The translations under genes were made by a program, and so were the position numbers. This document shows positions 22,248 through 33,691 of a DNA stretch of 64,000 nt, one piece after another (the stretch's first letter is position 1; each line of letters opens with the position of its first letter). The notes under the pieces are model-generated. The model made no database searches and was not told where the DNA came from. It worked only from the letters and a program-made list of their open reading frames with translations. The DNA lies in contig JAUIMM010000003.1 of the NCBI GenBank assembly GCA_031769625.1, forward strand, positions 3,914,001 to 3,978,000, read 5' to 3'. Source of the DNA: Taudactylus pleione (taxonomy: Eukaryota; Chordata; Amphibia; Anura; Myobatrachidae).

Positions 22248-22539
22248 GGGGGGGTATCCAATTAGCCTCGAAGCTGGAACTTATCAGGCAGGCAAAACCA
22301 AATCCCCGATAAGAAGGTGTTTTTCTCCCGATCGCGGCAGAGAAAATACATAGGTCCGCGACTTTTCGCGGATCCTATGTATTTTGGTGAGAGAAACAGA
22401 AATTTTTCCGGTGTGATAAACTGAGTGTAAGTGGATAGCACGATAATAAAAATCAGCTAAAAAGATACTCGAACATCGGCGAAAAAAACCCTTTATTTAC
22501 TGAATACATTTTTTCTGAGCTAATTGGATTTCCCCCCCC
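22248..22539. mobile_element. MITE (gggggtatccaattagc ends)
   Basis: ggggtatccaattagct-type left end and gagctaattggatttcccc right end are inverted. The interior has ggtccgcgacttttcgcggatcc hairpins. Confidence 0.65.
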
Positions 22540-22679
22540 ATAGTGGTTACTGAATGCTATTTTGAAATAACATTTTAGCAGTTCCTCTATTTAATAGAGA
22601 ACTAAACTTAAGAAGTAAGTAAGTAGCTGTGTACTGCAGCTGAAGCCACTTATAAGGGGATCAATTCATTAGTGTGTAT

Positions 22680-22702
22680 GTATGTGTGTGTGTGTGTGTG
22701 TG

Positions 22703-22744
<42 letters not shown>
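22680..22744. repeat. (GT)n(AT)n compound microsatellite
   Basis: TATGTATG/GTGTGTGT followed by an AT run. Confidence 0.95.
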
Positions 22745-22747
<3 letters not shown>

Positions 22748-23489
22748 TATATATAATCACACACACACAACAAATAAGGCCTGGCTCTCCTTGTAAAACA
22801 AGATACTGTACCAGGTGCCCGCATATAAATAATAATAATAAATAATATATATTTCTACTGTGTCGTTCAGACATGTACAAGGCTGCCGGTTGCTGCTGCC
22901 TCACCAGTGTCTGTATCTAGCCTCTGCCTGGCTTATGTTGGGTATTAATTGTTTCCTCTGGTTTCCAAGGGAAGCAGTGAAGCTCCACATACAGCCATCG
23001 TAAACTGGAATGCCCCCGCTCATTGTGGCGCAGTCCGACTAATCCCAGCATTATTGCAGATCTGAGAACTGATATTTAAGTGAGTTACACACCCTTTTAC
23101 AATTGATGAAATGAGACTGCAATCTGCACTCTGCAACTAATACAATTACATAAGCATACATGGTATAAAGACACGGCGTGTATATACATACGTGCGCGAG
23201 TGATAAAAATGCCTCATCTTGTCACATCTTTGGTCCTATTTCGGTTTTAATGACATTGTAATGACTGTAAGTGTAAGGACAGAGTTGTTTTCTGCAGGCG
23301 TACAAGCCATATGCTGTAAGATTCTTTATAAATAACTTAATCACCGTCAGATCCCCAGTTTATGTTCCCACATTTAATACTTTCCCAGAATTTCCATATT
23401 TTCCCCTGCAGTCCCTCATCCCTGTTTCAATCATTTGGCCTATTTGCCTGATGTTACACGGACCCTTCCTCACATTTTTTATTCTCACC

Positions 23490-23765
23490 TGCAGCTTCCT
23501 TCGAAATTGACGGGCGATAGTCAATTGTTTGTGCCGCCGGGCGCCCGTTATTTCTGCTTGCACCCTCCTGAGGTGGCGAGCAGTAATCCGCCCAAAGTCA
23601 GGATTTTGGGTGCCCAGTACGCAGAGTAGTTTGTACTGGTTTACCCGCTTTCTGCAGCTAATCCCATGTGCGATAAGTAATGGGCGCCTGAGGCACTCAC
23701 GGCCAGTGGCACAACAATTGACTATCGCCCATCACTTTCGATGGGAAATACAGGTGTGAGTAAAC
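23490..23765. mobile_element. MITE-like repeat with 'gggcgcc' and 'ctcctgaggtggcgagcag' modules
   Basis: Shares the caccctcctgaggtggcgagcag phrase and caattga-type flanks with segments near 29390, 49980, 53945, 56650 and 61910. Borders are not sharp. No coding capacity. Confidence 0.45.
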
Positions 23766-24113
23766 AACTAAAATCCCCCCAAATGTTTTTTTTTTGCAGC
23801 CGAGTCTCATGTGTCCTCCTTTTGACATTTACTGTTTTATGTGGAGGGAAGTGATAGAATAGAGAGTAGTAAATGAGAAATGTTCCCTTTAGAAGTGCCT
23901 ATTATGGTACATCCCTGTAGCTGGTGATGAATAATGCAGAGATGGAGGATGGGCACATGTTCCAGCAGTAGTTTAATGTCTGAGGTAAAATAAACTAACC
24001 TTGTTAAAGCTCACGCAGTCCTTGTCAGAAGAAATAATATCAGTGTCTGCAACTGTTCAGAGATTATCATTCATTCTTGGGTGTAATGGTGCATACACAG
24101 GGGACGATCGTCA

Positions 24114-24655
24114 ACGATAACAAATACGGGGATAAAGCGGGCACGCGCCCGATACTTTATCCCCGGAAAACCTGCCATGTGGAGCGAAAAGTCCAGCACA
24201 GACTTTGAAATTACAATTGAAAATTGAATATGGCCCTTTTGACGCTGCTTAAAACTCACCTCTTCGTTAAAGCCTACCATTCTCCTTCTCCACACCAACA
24301 CTGCATGTCATACCTTCAACTCGTTTCAGCCTCAGCTCACCCCAATCTTAAGGTGCGTATCCAATACGCGATATTAATGAACGATAACGATATTGTTATC
24401 GTTCAGTCTTTCACAGTCGGGTAGTGGATACCCGCCTTTAGGTGTAAGACCATTTTTCGTCCTGTTTTCTTGACCATTCTAATCATGCCAACGTTGTGTG
24501 TTTTTATTTTTTATTTCTATTTGTACTTGTTATGTTTACTTTAGTATTTGACTTGCTTTTGAACTATGATTTATAGATGAGCATTGTTAATTCCCCACTG
24601 TATGGCTTTGTGGAATATTGTGGCGCCAAATAAAGGCTGACGATAATTATGTTGT
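24114..24655 (+). mobile_element. LINE 3' fragment (L2/CR1-like) with a small MITE inside
   Basis: The frame at 24240-24350 reads LKTHLFVKAYHS, a C-terminal phrase seen in CR1/L2-type reverse transcriptase ORFs. The 3'UTR ends tattgtggcgccaaataaag. A MITE of about 90 bp with self-complementary gaacgataacgatattgttatcgttc sits at about 24350-24440. A truncated piece of the ATTGAATATGGCCC family precedes it (24114-24231). Confidence 0.5.
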
Positions 24656-24679
24656 GACTTAAAATCTAATGCATACCTA

Positions 24680-25575
24680 GGGCCATATTCAATATGGGGC
24701 GAAAAGTCCGTTATAATTGAAAGGGGCGAAAATGATGTCATCGGCTAGAAATTATCGCCGATGACGTCATTTTTGCTTGTTTCAATTATCCCCATATTCA
24801 ATTTCAAAGACTTTTTTCACCGGTGCGAAAAGTCTTTGGAAAAAAACGGGGATAACTCCATGTATTACATGGCAAAAAAAAGTGCAAAATTTTTGGTTTT
24901 GGGGTGCAGACTTAAAAAAAAAAAAATGCACCCCCTGGGAGTGTCCCCTAAAAGTATTCTGTGTAAAAAATGTTTTTAAAAAGTCCTCAGGACACCCCAA
25001 AAAAATTTTAGTTTCATTCAGGGGGCGGAAAAATAAATATTGGGGAACAAAGCTTTAAACTAGCGAAATTGATTCAGGGGGGGTTCCCAAGTATGTGGCA
25101 GGTGTTTTTTAGAATTCGGCTGGTAACGGCAGGTGCGTTTTTGAAGAATTTTAAAAATTCCTTTAGGGACTTAAAAATATGCTTGTACCCATTTTCATGT
25201 ACCCCAAATTTGATGGCCATAGTTATTAAAAAAAAGTAAAAAAAAAAGAGAAATGCTACTCTTCACTTCTTCACAGGCGCATTTATGCACCTGCCGCGGC
25301 TGTTTAAAAACCCTGACTACCTTTAGCAGGCCAAATCGGGGATACCCATAGTGATCCCCCTTGTCAGACCATCTTTAGGGGAGTGCCAGGATGATTTCCC
25401 GAAAATTCCCAGAACTTTTCCATACTTGGCTTTCTGCCGGGTCCCGTTTTCGCCGAATCCTAATTGAATACGGGGATAAGCGGGCACGCGCCCGATACCT
25501 TTTCCCAGAAAAAATGGCAAAGATGGTGAAAAGTCCGACCTCTGACTTTTCGCCTCAAATTGAATATGGCCCTTA
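24680..25575. mobile_element. About 895-bp MITE (GGGCCATATTCAAT ends)
   Basis: The left end gggccatattcaatatgggg is inverted to the right end attgaatatggccc. Related ends occur at 24219 and at the end of the window (63658). No transposase remains. Confidence 0.75.
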
Positions 25576-25830
25576 GTGGTAATTCTAGCACCCTGCTCCT
25601 GTTAAAACCTGTGCAGTTCCTCTATCCTTCCTGGGGTGTCGCTGTCTGCTCTGGTGCTTCTAGTACACAAACTGCTGTATTTCAATGTTGCATTAGCTGA
25701 GTGTGCTAGAAGCACCAGAGCAGAGAGCGACACCCCAGGTTGGATAGAGGAACTGCAAGTGTTGTGAAAGGTGCAGGGTGCTAGAATGAAAGCTACATAT
25801 ATACCCATGGCATGGTAACGCAGGAAGAGG
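25576..25830. repeat. Inverted repeat block
   Basis: gcaccctgctcctgttaaaa and gaggaactgcaagtgttgtg arms, with cagcaccagagcagagagcgacacccc-type complement of an upstream segment, form a long imperfect hairpin. Probably another palindromic MITE. Confidence 0.45.
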
Positions 25831-26199
25831 CGGGGTTAGGTCGCAAATAATTATTTTGTGTATATTTTTCCTGATTACACTTTTTCACCTTTATACATCA
25901 AATGCAATGTATGCTGATGAGCGCTTTTCATGCACGTGCAGTAAGGCTTGCACAAGTGTGTCACAAGGCTGCCCGCATAGTGCTTCCCCTTCCTATTAGA
26001 AATTGTGACCCCGTTTCCTCCTGTGGTGCAGATGTCTAAATGTTACCAACTGAAACGTTTTAAAGTAGTAAATACTTATCTTATAAATTATCCTTTTACA
26101 TGTTTCATGTCAACGTCCAATCCAAAAGCTAATTAAAAAAATAAATAAGCAGCAGGTTCTGAGCAGATCTACAGCCATGGCCAAAAGTTTTGAGAATTA

Positions 26200-26473
26200 T
26201 GGAGCATACACACGGTCAAATTTGTCAGATGAACGATTTTTACCAAAGATTTGAACGATTGAACGATTTTTGACTGCATTAAAATGAATGGAAATCGTCC
26301 AAGTCTGACTGCAAACATGTCAGATATCGTTATGTGACCATCGGGATCGCGCATCGTTCAAATCGTTCATCTGTCAGATATGTCAGATTTTCCTTCAGAT
26401 ATGAACGACTGAACGATTTTTAAATCGTTATCGTTCAGATCTGAAGGAAAAATCTGACCGTGTGTATGCACCA
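26200..26473. mobile_element. 274-bp MITE inside the Tc1 terminal repeat
   Basis: The left end tggagcatacacacggtca and right end gaccgtgtgtatgcacca are inverted, flanked by TTA duplications (26197-26199 and 26474-26476). The interior is AT-rich with gaacgatttt palindromes. Related ends occur near 9107 and 29610. Confidence 0.85.
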
Positions 26474-26557
26474 TTACACTACTATACTGAAGTAAAATGA
26501 CAGCATTTCACAAGTGTCGAGGACTTTTATTGACAATTACATTAGGTTTATGCAAAG

Positions 26558-26932
26558 TCAATATTTGCAGTGTTGACCCTTCTTTTTCAAGACCTCTGCA
26601 ATTCGCCCTGGCATGCTGTCAATCAACTTCTGGGCAACATGCTGACTGATGGCCGCCCATTCTTGCCTAATTAATGCTTGGAGTTTGTCAGAATTTGTGG
26701 GATTTTGTTTCTCCACCCGCCTCCTGAGGATTGACCACAAGTTCTCAATGGAATTAAGGTCTGGGGAGTTTCCCAGCCATGGTTTCAAAATGTTTATGTT
26801 TTGTTCTCCGAGCCACTTAGTTATCACTTTTGCCTTATGGCAAGGTGCTCCATCATGCTGGGAAAGGCATTGTATGCCACCAAACTGCTCTTGGATGGTT
26901 CTTGGGGCACGGACATGCTGGACTGCCCCCAA
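26558..26932 (-). pseudogene. Tc1-like transposase, C-terminal 124 residues
   Basis: A DDE transposase of the Tc1/mariner superfamily cuts at TA sites. Visible: QHDGAPCHKAK with the second catalytic Asp, and NSPDLNSIENLW with the catalytic Glu. By my count 35 residues separate them, one more than the 34 of classical Tc1. The tail QKLIDSMPGRIAEVLKKKG ends in a normal stop. The N-terminal DNA-binding part and first Asp are missing because the element is cut at the 5' side, so it cannot be active. It lies antisense to FNBP1. Confidence 0.85.
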
Positions 26933-26936
26933 GCTC

Positions 26937-28240
26937 TCCTCTTACTGTGAAACGATGCACGGCATCTATTCACCAACGGTGAGAGCGGCACCCGTCAGGC
27001 TGTTTCAGCGGGGTGCCGCCATAAGGGCAGGACGCATTTGGAGTTTAGAAATCGGGCAGGATTTAGCAGTTTGGCTGCAACAGGATCACTTCATGTTTTG
27101 TCACCGTTGCATGATTAAATAGTGATTGCATTTGCAGACATTATGTATAATAAAGAATTACATAAACACAATGCGGTTTGCATGCATACTTTTAAAATGC
27201 ATTAAGTGCATTGTGCGTACGCAGTATAAAACCAGTTCCTCGCATCACAACTGCGTTTTGTTTTTTATTTTTATCGGTTAATGTTCTTCATGGGCAGATT
27301 TTATATATTTTTCAAAAAGAAAATGGTACACCTGGAACAAACGTTACTGTACATTTATAACCAATAACCCACAACGGTTTTATTTCTTCTCTGATCTGTA
27401 TCCATATTAGCTGCCTGTATTCGTGTGACCTAATAAACCAAAAATGACTTGGGGATATATTTCCAACGACTGATTAAAGATTAATCCCATGAGGCAGCAG
27501 TCTCGTCGTTCTCCTTAAAACCCCCTTTCTCGCCATCTGCCACATATCTGAGCCATCGTGCTATCTCTTATATGTCTCCCCTCCTGGTTACTCCTGGCTC
27601 TGTGCTGGGGCTTTTCCTCCTGGCTTCTCTTCAGTAGCATTACTTATTTTTCACGACTTCCTCTGCTGACGGATGTCCAACCGCAGCAAATGTACAGAAA
27701 TGTCGTGTGCCTTTTTGGTTTGCTGTAACGTAATTATGGGGTTTTTCCCAGGCTTAGCAGTCCTGTGGTTGTATCCTCTACCTAGTGCAGAGTCCAGAAG
27801 TATAGCGCTCGGCTGATCCTGTCCAGCCATCTGTATAATGCTGCTGATGGAGTGTGACTTTGGAGTCTGAATTAAACACCCTGGACTCTGTACCGATGCA
27901 TAAGTTGGTGGAACCGATATATTTACTGCAGAGCCAGTTACTGATAAGTGAGATATATAAAATCTAGCTAGCTAGCATCTATAACTGGCCCATACAACTC
28001 ACAAGTCATAACCCATAATTGTGTGTATATTACACAAACCAATATTCGTATGAACGGTGAGTTCTGATGTCATCACTTATCATTGGGGAGTTGTGATGTC
28101 ACTGCTTGTGTGTTAGGAAAACCAGGTGTATTGTCAATAATAATATACATTATTACAGATATTAGAAGCCACCTTGGATTTCTGTGCTCTGTATAGGAGT
28201 ACCCGACCTACAGGTTAAAGGTGACTTCTAATGTAGATAT
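26937..28240. other. Intronic sequence without recognised features
   Basis: No convincing exon, repeat border or RNA gene was seen. Short frames are not supported by any motif. Confidence 0.4.
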
Positions 28241-29155
28241 ATATTAAAGGGCGCGGCACATTACAGCGGCAGATGAATAGCGCCGGGAAGTTTGTTCCGG
28301 AGCTATTCAGTTCAGTGCGCTCTTTAGTCCGACAATTACAAGTTAAGTCAGAGAATGGCTGTTCTCGCGACTTAGGGGCCCATTTATTAATGATCGCATT
28401 TTGCAATACGATCAGGGCATCCAGTACCGCCCATGATCGCATTGCAAAATGCGATCATAGCGGCTCAATGTATGTACCGGCACATGCAGGGCCCGTCCCT
28501 GCGATGTGACCGCAGTGCATGTGGGGCTGCTGCGCATGCGCAGTCCCGCGACTGCACATGAGCGGCGCTCGTTGCCGGCGGAGGGATCTGGGAGATCCCT
28601 CCGCCGGCTGAAATGCGGTAAGTCCCCATAGACTACAGCGGCTAACGCTATCTTCAGATGGCGTCAGCTGCTGGGGCCAATATCGGGAATGCGAAGCATT
28701 CCCAATATTTATACATTTGGCAGCATCACATCCCCCATAGATACCTATGGGGGAGGCGGCTGCCGGCGGCAATGGAGGGATTGCAGCAGGTATCGGAGAT
28801 ACCTGCTGCGGTCCCTCCTTCATACATCCGGGGGATACTTAGTATTTGAGGTAAACCCCCGAAAACGTATGTTTTCGGGGAATTTACCTCAAATTCCCTT
28901 TGATAAATGGGCCCCTTAATCTGGGTGTTTCGCCGCGAGAACCGGCATTCTCCGACTAAAGTGCCGGCCGCGGGGGTGTTGGCACAGCGGTAAGCCGGAA
29001 AACAGTCTTGCGGTCAGCACTTTAGTCGGATTTCTCCTCGAGCCCTCAGGTCAGTGCGAGAACTAATAATTTAGTCGCCCTAACAGCGCTCTGAATTGAA
29101 TAGCTTCGGGACTAACTTCCAAGTGCTATTCAACTCCAGCTGTATTGAATCGCCC
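28240..29155. mobile_element. Outer MITE-like repeat (ctattcagttca...) with nested insertion
   Basis: The body contains ggcattctccgactaaagtg and ctgggtgtttcgccgcgag. Relatives at about 30920-31105 and 48970-49320 show the uninterrupted order 'ccttaagc(c/t)gggtgttagtcg'. Interrupted by 28375-28915. Confidence 0.5.
28375..28915. mobile_element. 541-bp MITE (GGGGCCCATTTATT ends)
   Basis: ggggcccatttattaatga and tttgataaatgggcccc are inverted ends, with TTA duplications at 28372-28374 and 28916-28918. Internal hairpins include catgatcgcattgcaaaatgcgatcat-type arms. A short relative lies at about 44338-44432. Confidence 0.85.
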
Positions 29156-29329
29156 TCAATGAAAGGTCCCTACTGATTGGCTACAATACATAGCGTTCCG
29201 GCACATACAAGTAAATCTAGTGTTGTGTTACATACTAGGGTAGGCCCCAGTCTCATGTTTTACTGAATCATGGTATCGGGAGTTGTTTTCCTTTTCATAA
29301 GCCAAAATGTACTGTTGTTTACTGTTTTG

Positions 29330-29590
29330 GGTGCCTCACGAAGCAATTCAATTGTTGCTCTGTTTGGGCGCAAGTTTATACTCGCAGCCTCCTGATGTGG
29401 CGAGCAGATATGTGCAAGAAGCCTGTGGTTTGGGCGTAGTAACCAGGACTTTATGCGGGTTTAGCTGCTTACGCGGCTAAATCCAGTACTTTTGAGCGAG
29501 ACAAGTGTGATAATTAATGGATGCCTAAAACCATTGAATTGATCCTCCAGGCGCCCGTTAATATCGCCACCCAAAAAAACAATTGAAATC
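29330..29590. mobile_element. MITE-like repeat sharing the ctcctgatgtggcgagcag module
   Basis: Flanked by aattcaattgttgct and acaattgaaatcc. Same loose family as 23490-23765. Confidence 0.4.
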
Positions 29591-29607
29591 CTTTCTAACA
29601 GTATAGC

Positions 29608-29842
29608 TGCATACACACACACAATGATTTTTTTACCAACGATTTTATGAACGATTATCTGTCAGATTTTTTCATTAACTTAATGAAAATCCGTTGAGTT
29701 GGTCAGTCTGACTGAACTATAAACGTGAACGCGCATGAACGATAATCGTTCATCGTTTTTACTCGGAATGTGAACGATTTTTTGAATGATAAACAATATT
29801 GTTAACGATAATCGTTCAAAAAATCATTGTGTGCGCACCTTA
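29608..29842. mobile_element. Palindromic MITE (gcatacacacacacaatgattt ends)
   Basis: The left end agctgcatacacacacacaa is approximately inverted at the right (cattgtgtgcgcacctt). The interior consists of cgattatcgtt-type complementary arms. Confidence 0.65.
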
Positions 29843-30373
29843 AGTCGTTAAATAAAAAGTAAAGCTGCCCACACACATAGCGATATTTTACCCGATCTGG
29901 CCGATTCCGACACATTGGAACGACAGATCGTGTAAAATATGGCCAAGTCCTGAGTAAATCATGAGTCCCCACTCACGATGTGATGCGCTTCCCCGCTGGT
30001 TGCACATCGCATCGTCACATCTGCCGTGCAGTAGGGCAGATCTGACAATCTAGGAGGCGATGCACTGTGAAAGTCTGGATGCAGGAGAGATCGTATGAAG
30101 ATTGGACAACAAATTGTGTGCAGAGCTGCCGGGGAGAGTTTCAAGGGAAATCGTACACATCGGCTGATCGTGAGCACATCACTATGTCTGTGGGCCCCAT
30201 TAGTGACTTGAACGGATGTGCTGCCAACGAGACAGAAAGTAGTGCAAACTTCCATAATCCGGTTATCAGACTGACAGATGTTATCTGTACCTACAGTATA
30301 GTATCATGGCGGATTGTTCAAAGATCATCGGGGACGATTCAGTTCAGTGTGATTTCTTTGTAAAGGTGCATAT

Positions 30374-30890
30374 GGGGGTCATTCAGACCCGCTCGCAAGC
30401 GGGTCGATGTTGCACGACGGAGGGAGCTCCGTCGTGCGCATGCGCGAAACCCGGATAGCGTCGGGCTCTCCGGCGCTTCGGGTCTCGCACCAAAGGGGGC
30501 GTGCTGTCAATGTTGATTGACAGCACGCCCCCTTTGGTGGGCGTGCCGGGGGCGTGGCTGCCAGACGGAGGCGTTCCCATGGGAACGCCTACCATTTGAA
30601 GCCGGCCCCACTGACATCACTAGTGATGTCAGTGGGAGTGATTTTGGCTCTGATAGAGCCAAAATCACTCCAGGGCTTGCGGCAGCGAGACCCTACCGCA
30701 GGGTCTCCGTTGCAAGCCCGATGGTTGCGATGGTCTTGACCATCGCGACCATCATCATGGACGCTCGCATAAGCTGTGGGTGGTCACCCACAGCTATGCG
30801 AGCGTCCAGGAGGACGCTCCATTTTCATGGAGGAGGGCCCTGATTCAGAGCGAGCGCTCTGGTCAGAGCGTTCGGCTCTGAATCAGGCCC
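30374..30890. mobile_element. 517-bp MITE (GGGGGTCATTCAGA ends)
   Basis: Second copy of the 3171-3720 family, very similar over its length but lacking about 33 bp. Flanked by 3-bp TAT duplications (30371-30373 and 30891-30893). Confidence 0.9.
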
Positions 30891-31494
30891 TATGCGTGCA
30901 CTATATAAATAACTGGGAATGAATTTAAATCGCACCAGGAAGGAGTTTCCGGAGCTATTAAATTGAGCACAATGTGCCCGGGAGATGATGGTTTCCACGC
31001 CTTAAGCCGGGTGTTAAGTCGCGGTAACCGGCATTCTCCAATTTAAGTGCCATCCGCGATGCTGTTAGCGCATGCGCTAAGCCGGAAAGCAGATTTGCGG
31101 CCCTAGTTATGTTTCTTTACTGTGTAGTTACAAGTCTATTGCTCTCTGTTATCAACCTTGACAGGCATATAGGTGGAACGCAGTGTCCTTCAATGGATAG
31201 GAACACCCATTATGTCACTTGGGGCTGCAGAGTTAGAAAAAAAAACAAAAGAGGAGCAATTTGCTACTGGAACAAACTATGTCGCAATACAATGTTTCAG
31301 TGGCATATTTACTATTTAAACAATTTTTTTTGTATGCAGGGAAAATACAGTCTGCTTTTCCGTAAAGCGAACAAATACTGGGCAGCTTTATTTTTACGCG
31401 GAAATTACTTAGTAAGCTGGGACATGCCCTTTCTCGGTTCTAAATCTCTGCACATCATCTTATATCTGAGCCGTCTGCAGGGGATACAGTCAAT

Positions 31495-31770
31495 ATTCTA
31501 ACACATGGGATGCCGACGCTTAGAATATCGGCACCGGCATCCCGACACCAGTTGGAATCCCAAAGGTAAGTAGCGGGGTTAGGGTTAGGCACTAAGGGGG
31601 GGGAGTTAGGTTTAGGTTGCCGGGAAGGGGGAGGTTAGGTTTAGACACTAGGGGGTGAGGTTAAGTTTAGGCACTGGGGAGACGGGTTGGGAGAGGGGGA
31701 GGTTTAGGACACCGACCGACAGGGATGCCGGCGTTGTGAATCGGACCACTGGGGTCCCAAGCGACAGCTT
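31495..31770. mobile_element. MITE-like repeat with internal gttagg/ggcact repeats
   Basis: gggatgccgacgc near the left end and gggatgccggcgttg near the right bracket degenerate ggttagg/tttaggcact repeats. The same motif set occurs at 43735-43870 and, in expanded form, at 54606-54905. Confidence 0.45.
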
Positions 31771-32601
31771 CCTGTAGCCAACCCATCTGCAGTATAGCAT
31801 GATTTTACCAAGGTGCAAATTGCTTTTATTATTATTATTATTTGCTTCTAACTCTGCATAAGGCCATTCATGTCAAGCGTCTTGAGCTCTGCTACATGCC
31901 TGAAACTTTTTACATATATATTTGTGAACATTGTTGGTAGTTCAAACACCAGCAGAAATGTATGGTTGCAGCAGCTGGTTGTGGTACTGTAAGTCGGCAT
32001 TCAGAGTATCAACTGTGTCGGCTTTCTAACTTTAAACATGATGGTAAAGCATTATGATTATGTCGCGATCGGTAATGGGTGCCTGTGGCACTCACGCCCC
32101 TTGGCAGAGCAATTGAATGTCGGGCGCCGAAAAGCAATTTTATTCCCCCTCTGTCTTTGACTTTAAGATCAGTATCACGTAACTATATAAATAAAGCGAC
32201 CGGTGAAGCCTTCCAAATAGATATTAGAGGCATGCATATTAATGACTTTCATATTAATGACATCATTGTGATTAATTATACAATCTAGTCCAGTTTTGTA
32301 GAGATTAACCCAGAAGTTTGGAACCTCTCCCCAGAGGAATGAGTCAGAGTATCTGTGGCAGTGACCCAGCACCTGTCCACATGCTGCAGGTACATTCCTA
32401 AAATGTTTACCGCTGTCATCTGTAAGCAGTAAACAGAGCATTAGAGAATTTAATTTGATATTGTGGGGTGTATTTACTAAGCAGTGTTTAGGAGACAGAG
32501 TGAAAAGTGATAAGGTGCCAGCCAATCAGCTCCTAACTGCCATTTTTCATACACAGCCTGTGAGATGACAGTTGGGAGCTGATTGGCTGGCACCTTATTA
32601 C

Positions 32602-32753
32602 TTTCTACTTCAGGGTCCATAGGGTATCCACAGGATACCTTGGGGTATAGGTGTGACGTCAGTCGCAGGGCACCAAAGAGTTAAGCTTTCAGCCTCCCAG
32701 GATGCACTAGGTCCCCCTCCTATACCCCGCCCCCGAGCCAAGGCACCTCAGTT
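32602..32753 (+). repeat. DIRS left inverted terminal repeat
   Basis: About 150 bp from tttctacttcagggtccata to aaggcacctcagtt. It is inverted almost perfectly at 38355-38490. It contains tgacgtca and a GC box. Confidence 0.9.
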
Positions 32754-33691
32754 TAGTTTGGTGCCCGGCCGGAGTCGGGTGCACCTGTTGGAGTGGGGGC
32801 TAGAAGAGCCCCTGAAGCTTATTCTTCATGCAGCTGTGGCTGCACAACTGGATGAACAGCATGGACAGTCAGTCCTGACGTCCATGCTGTCTTCCCTACA
32901 CCCCGCCGGTACCAGAACGCCGGTACTGATCCGGGGATGCTGGTGGGCGTCTGGGGTCACAGCTAGCGGTGACCCCAGATGCTCCGGACCATGGCCGGAT
33001 TCAAGGGGGACAGAGGTAAGCAGCGGGGTCCCGCGGTGGGTCCCCGCTGATCACATGGTCCTAAGTCCCCAGGCAGGGGGCTCCCTGGGGACTGGCTGCA
33101 GCGTGGAGCCAGGCGACCAACCTGCGCTTCCACTACCCCCTGGGACAGCGGACCGCAGCAGAGCGGTAGCGCTGCGGCGTCCCAGGGGTTAAATGCATGC
33201 CAGGGGAGCGCGCCTTCCCTGTCTCACAGCCGGCGCCTCCCCCGCTGCACACGGCTCTCTCTGCATGCTGCCGACTGGTCCTGTGGCAGCGCTCCTCCCC
33301 CAGGCCAGCCTCCTCTCTGCTCCTCGGCGGCCATCTTCTCCAGAACGCATGGTGAACGCTGCTGGAAGCGCTGGAAGGAAGCATCGTGGTCTGGGTCCCC
33401 CCGCATACCTCTCCTCCGCTGTGGTCAGGTCTGTGTATGCAGCGCTGTGTCCTACCAGGCCCTGTGTCTGTGTAGTTGAGTGATCAGCGCTGTTAGTGCA
33501 GGAATTGTTATTTTTCTGCATTGTATGTGACTGTGCTAGCGCTGCTGCCTGTAATCTTTTCTTCTCTAAACTGTCAGCTTTATTACTGTCCCTGTTCTTT
33601 CTGCTAAAGCCCTTGCGGTGCGGTGCTGCAGGGTGGTCTCTCGCCTATTTAATACTTAATTGGTGAGAGAGGTCACATACGTGGTGCCATC

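Larger units (their letters stand above)
26172..26936 (-). mobile_element. Truncated Tc1-like transposon
   Basis: The end CAGCCATGGCCAAAAGTTTT, preceded by TA, is a Tc1-type terminus. The transposase fragment follows on the minus strand. The element is truncated on the right near 26936 and interrupted by a MITE at 26200-26473. Confidence 0.8.

Noticed and set aside
31109..31501. 130-codon + frame
   Set aside because: No domain, poor composition for coding, no splice-compatible neighbours; treated as chance.
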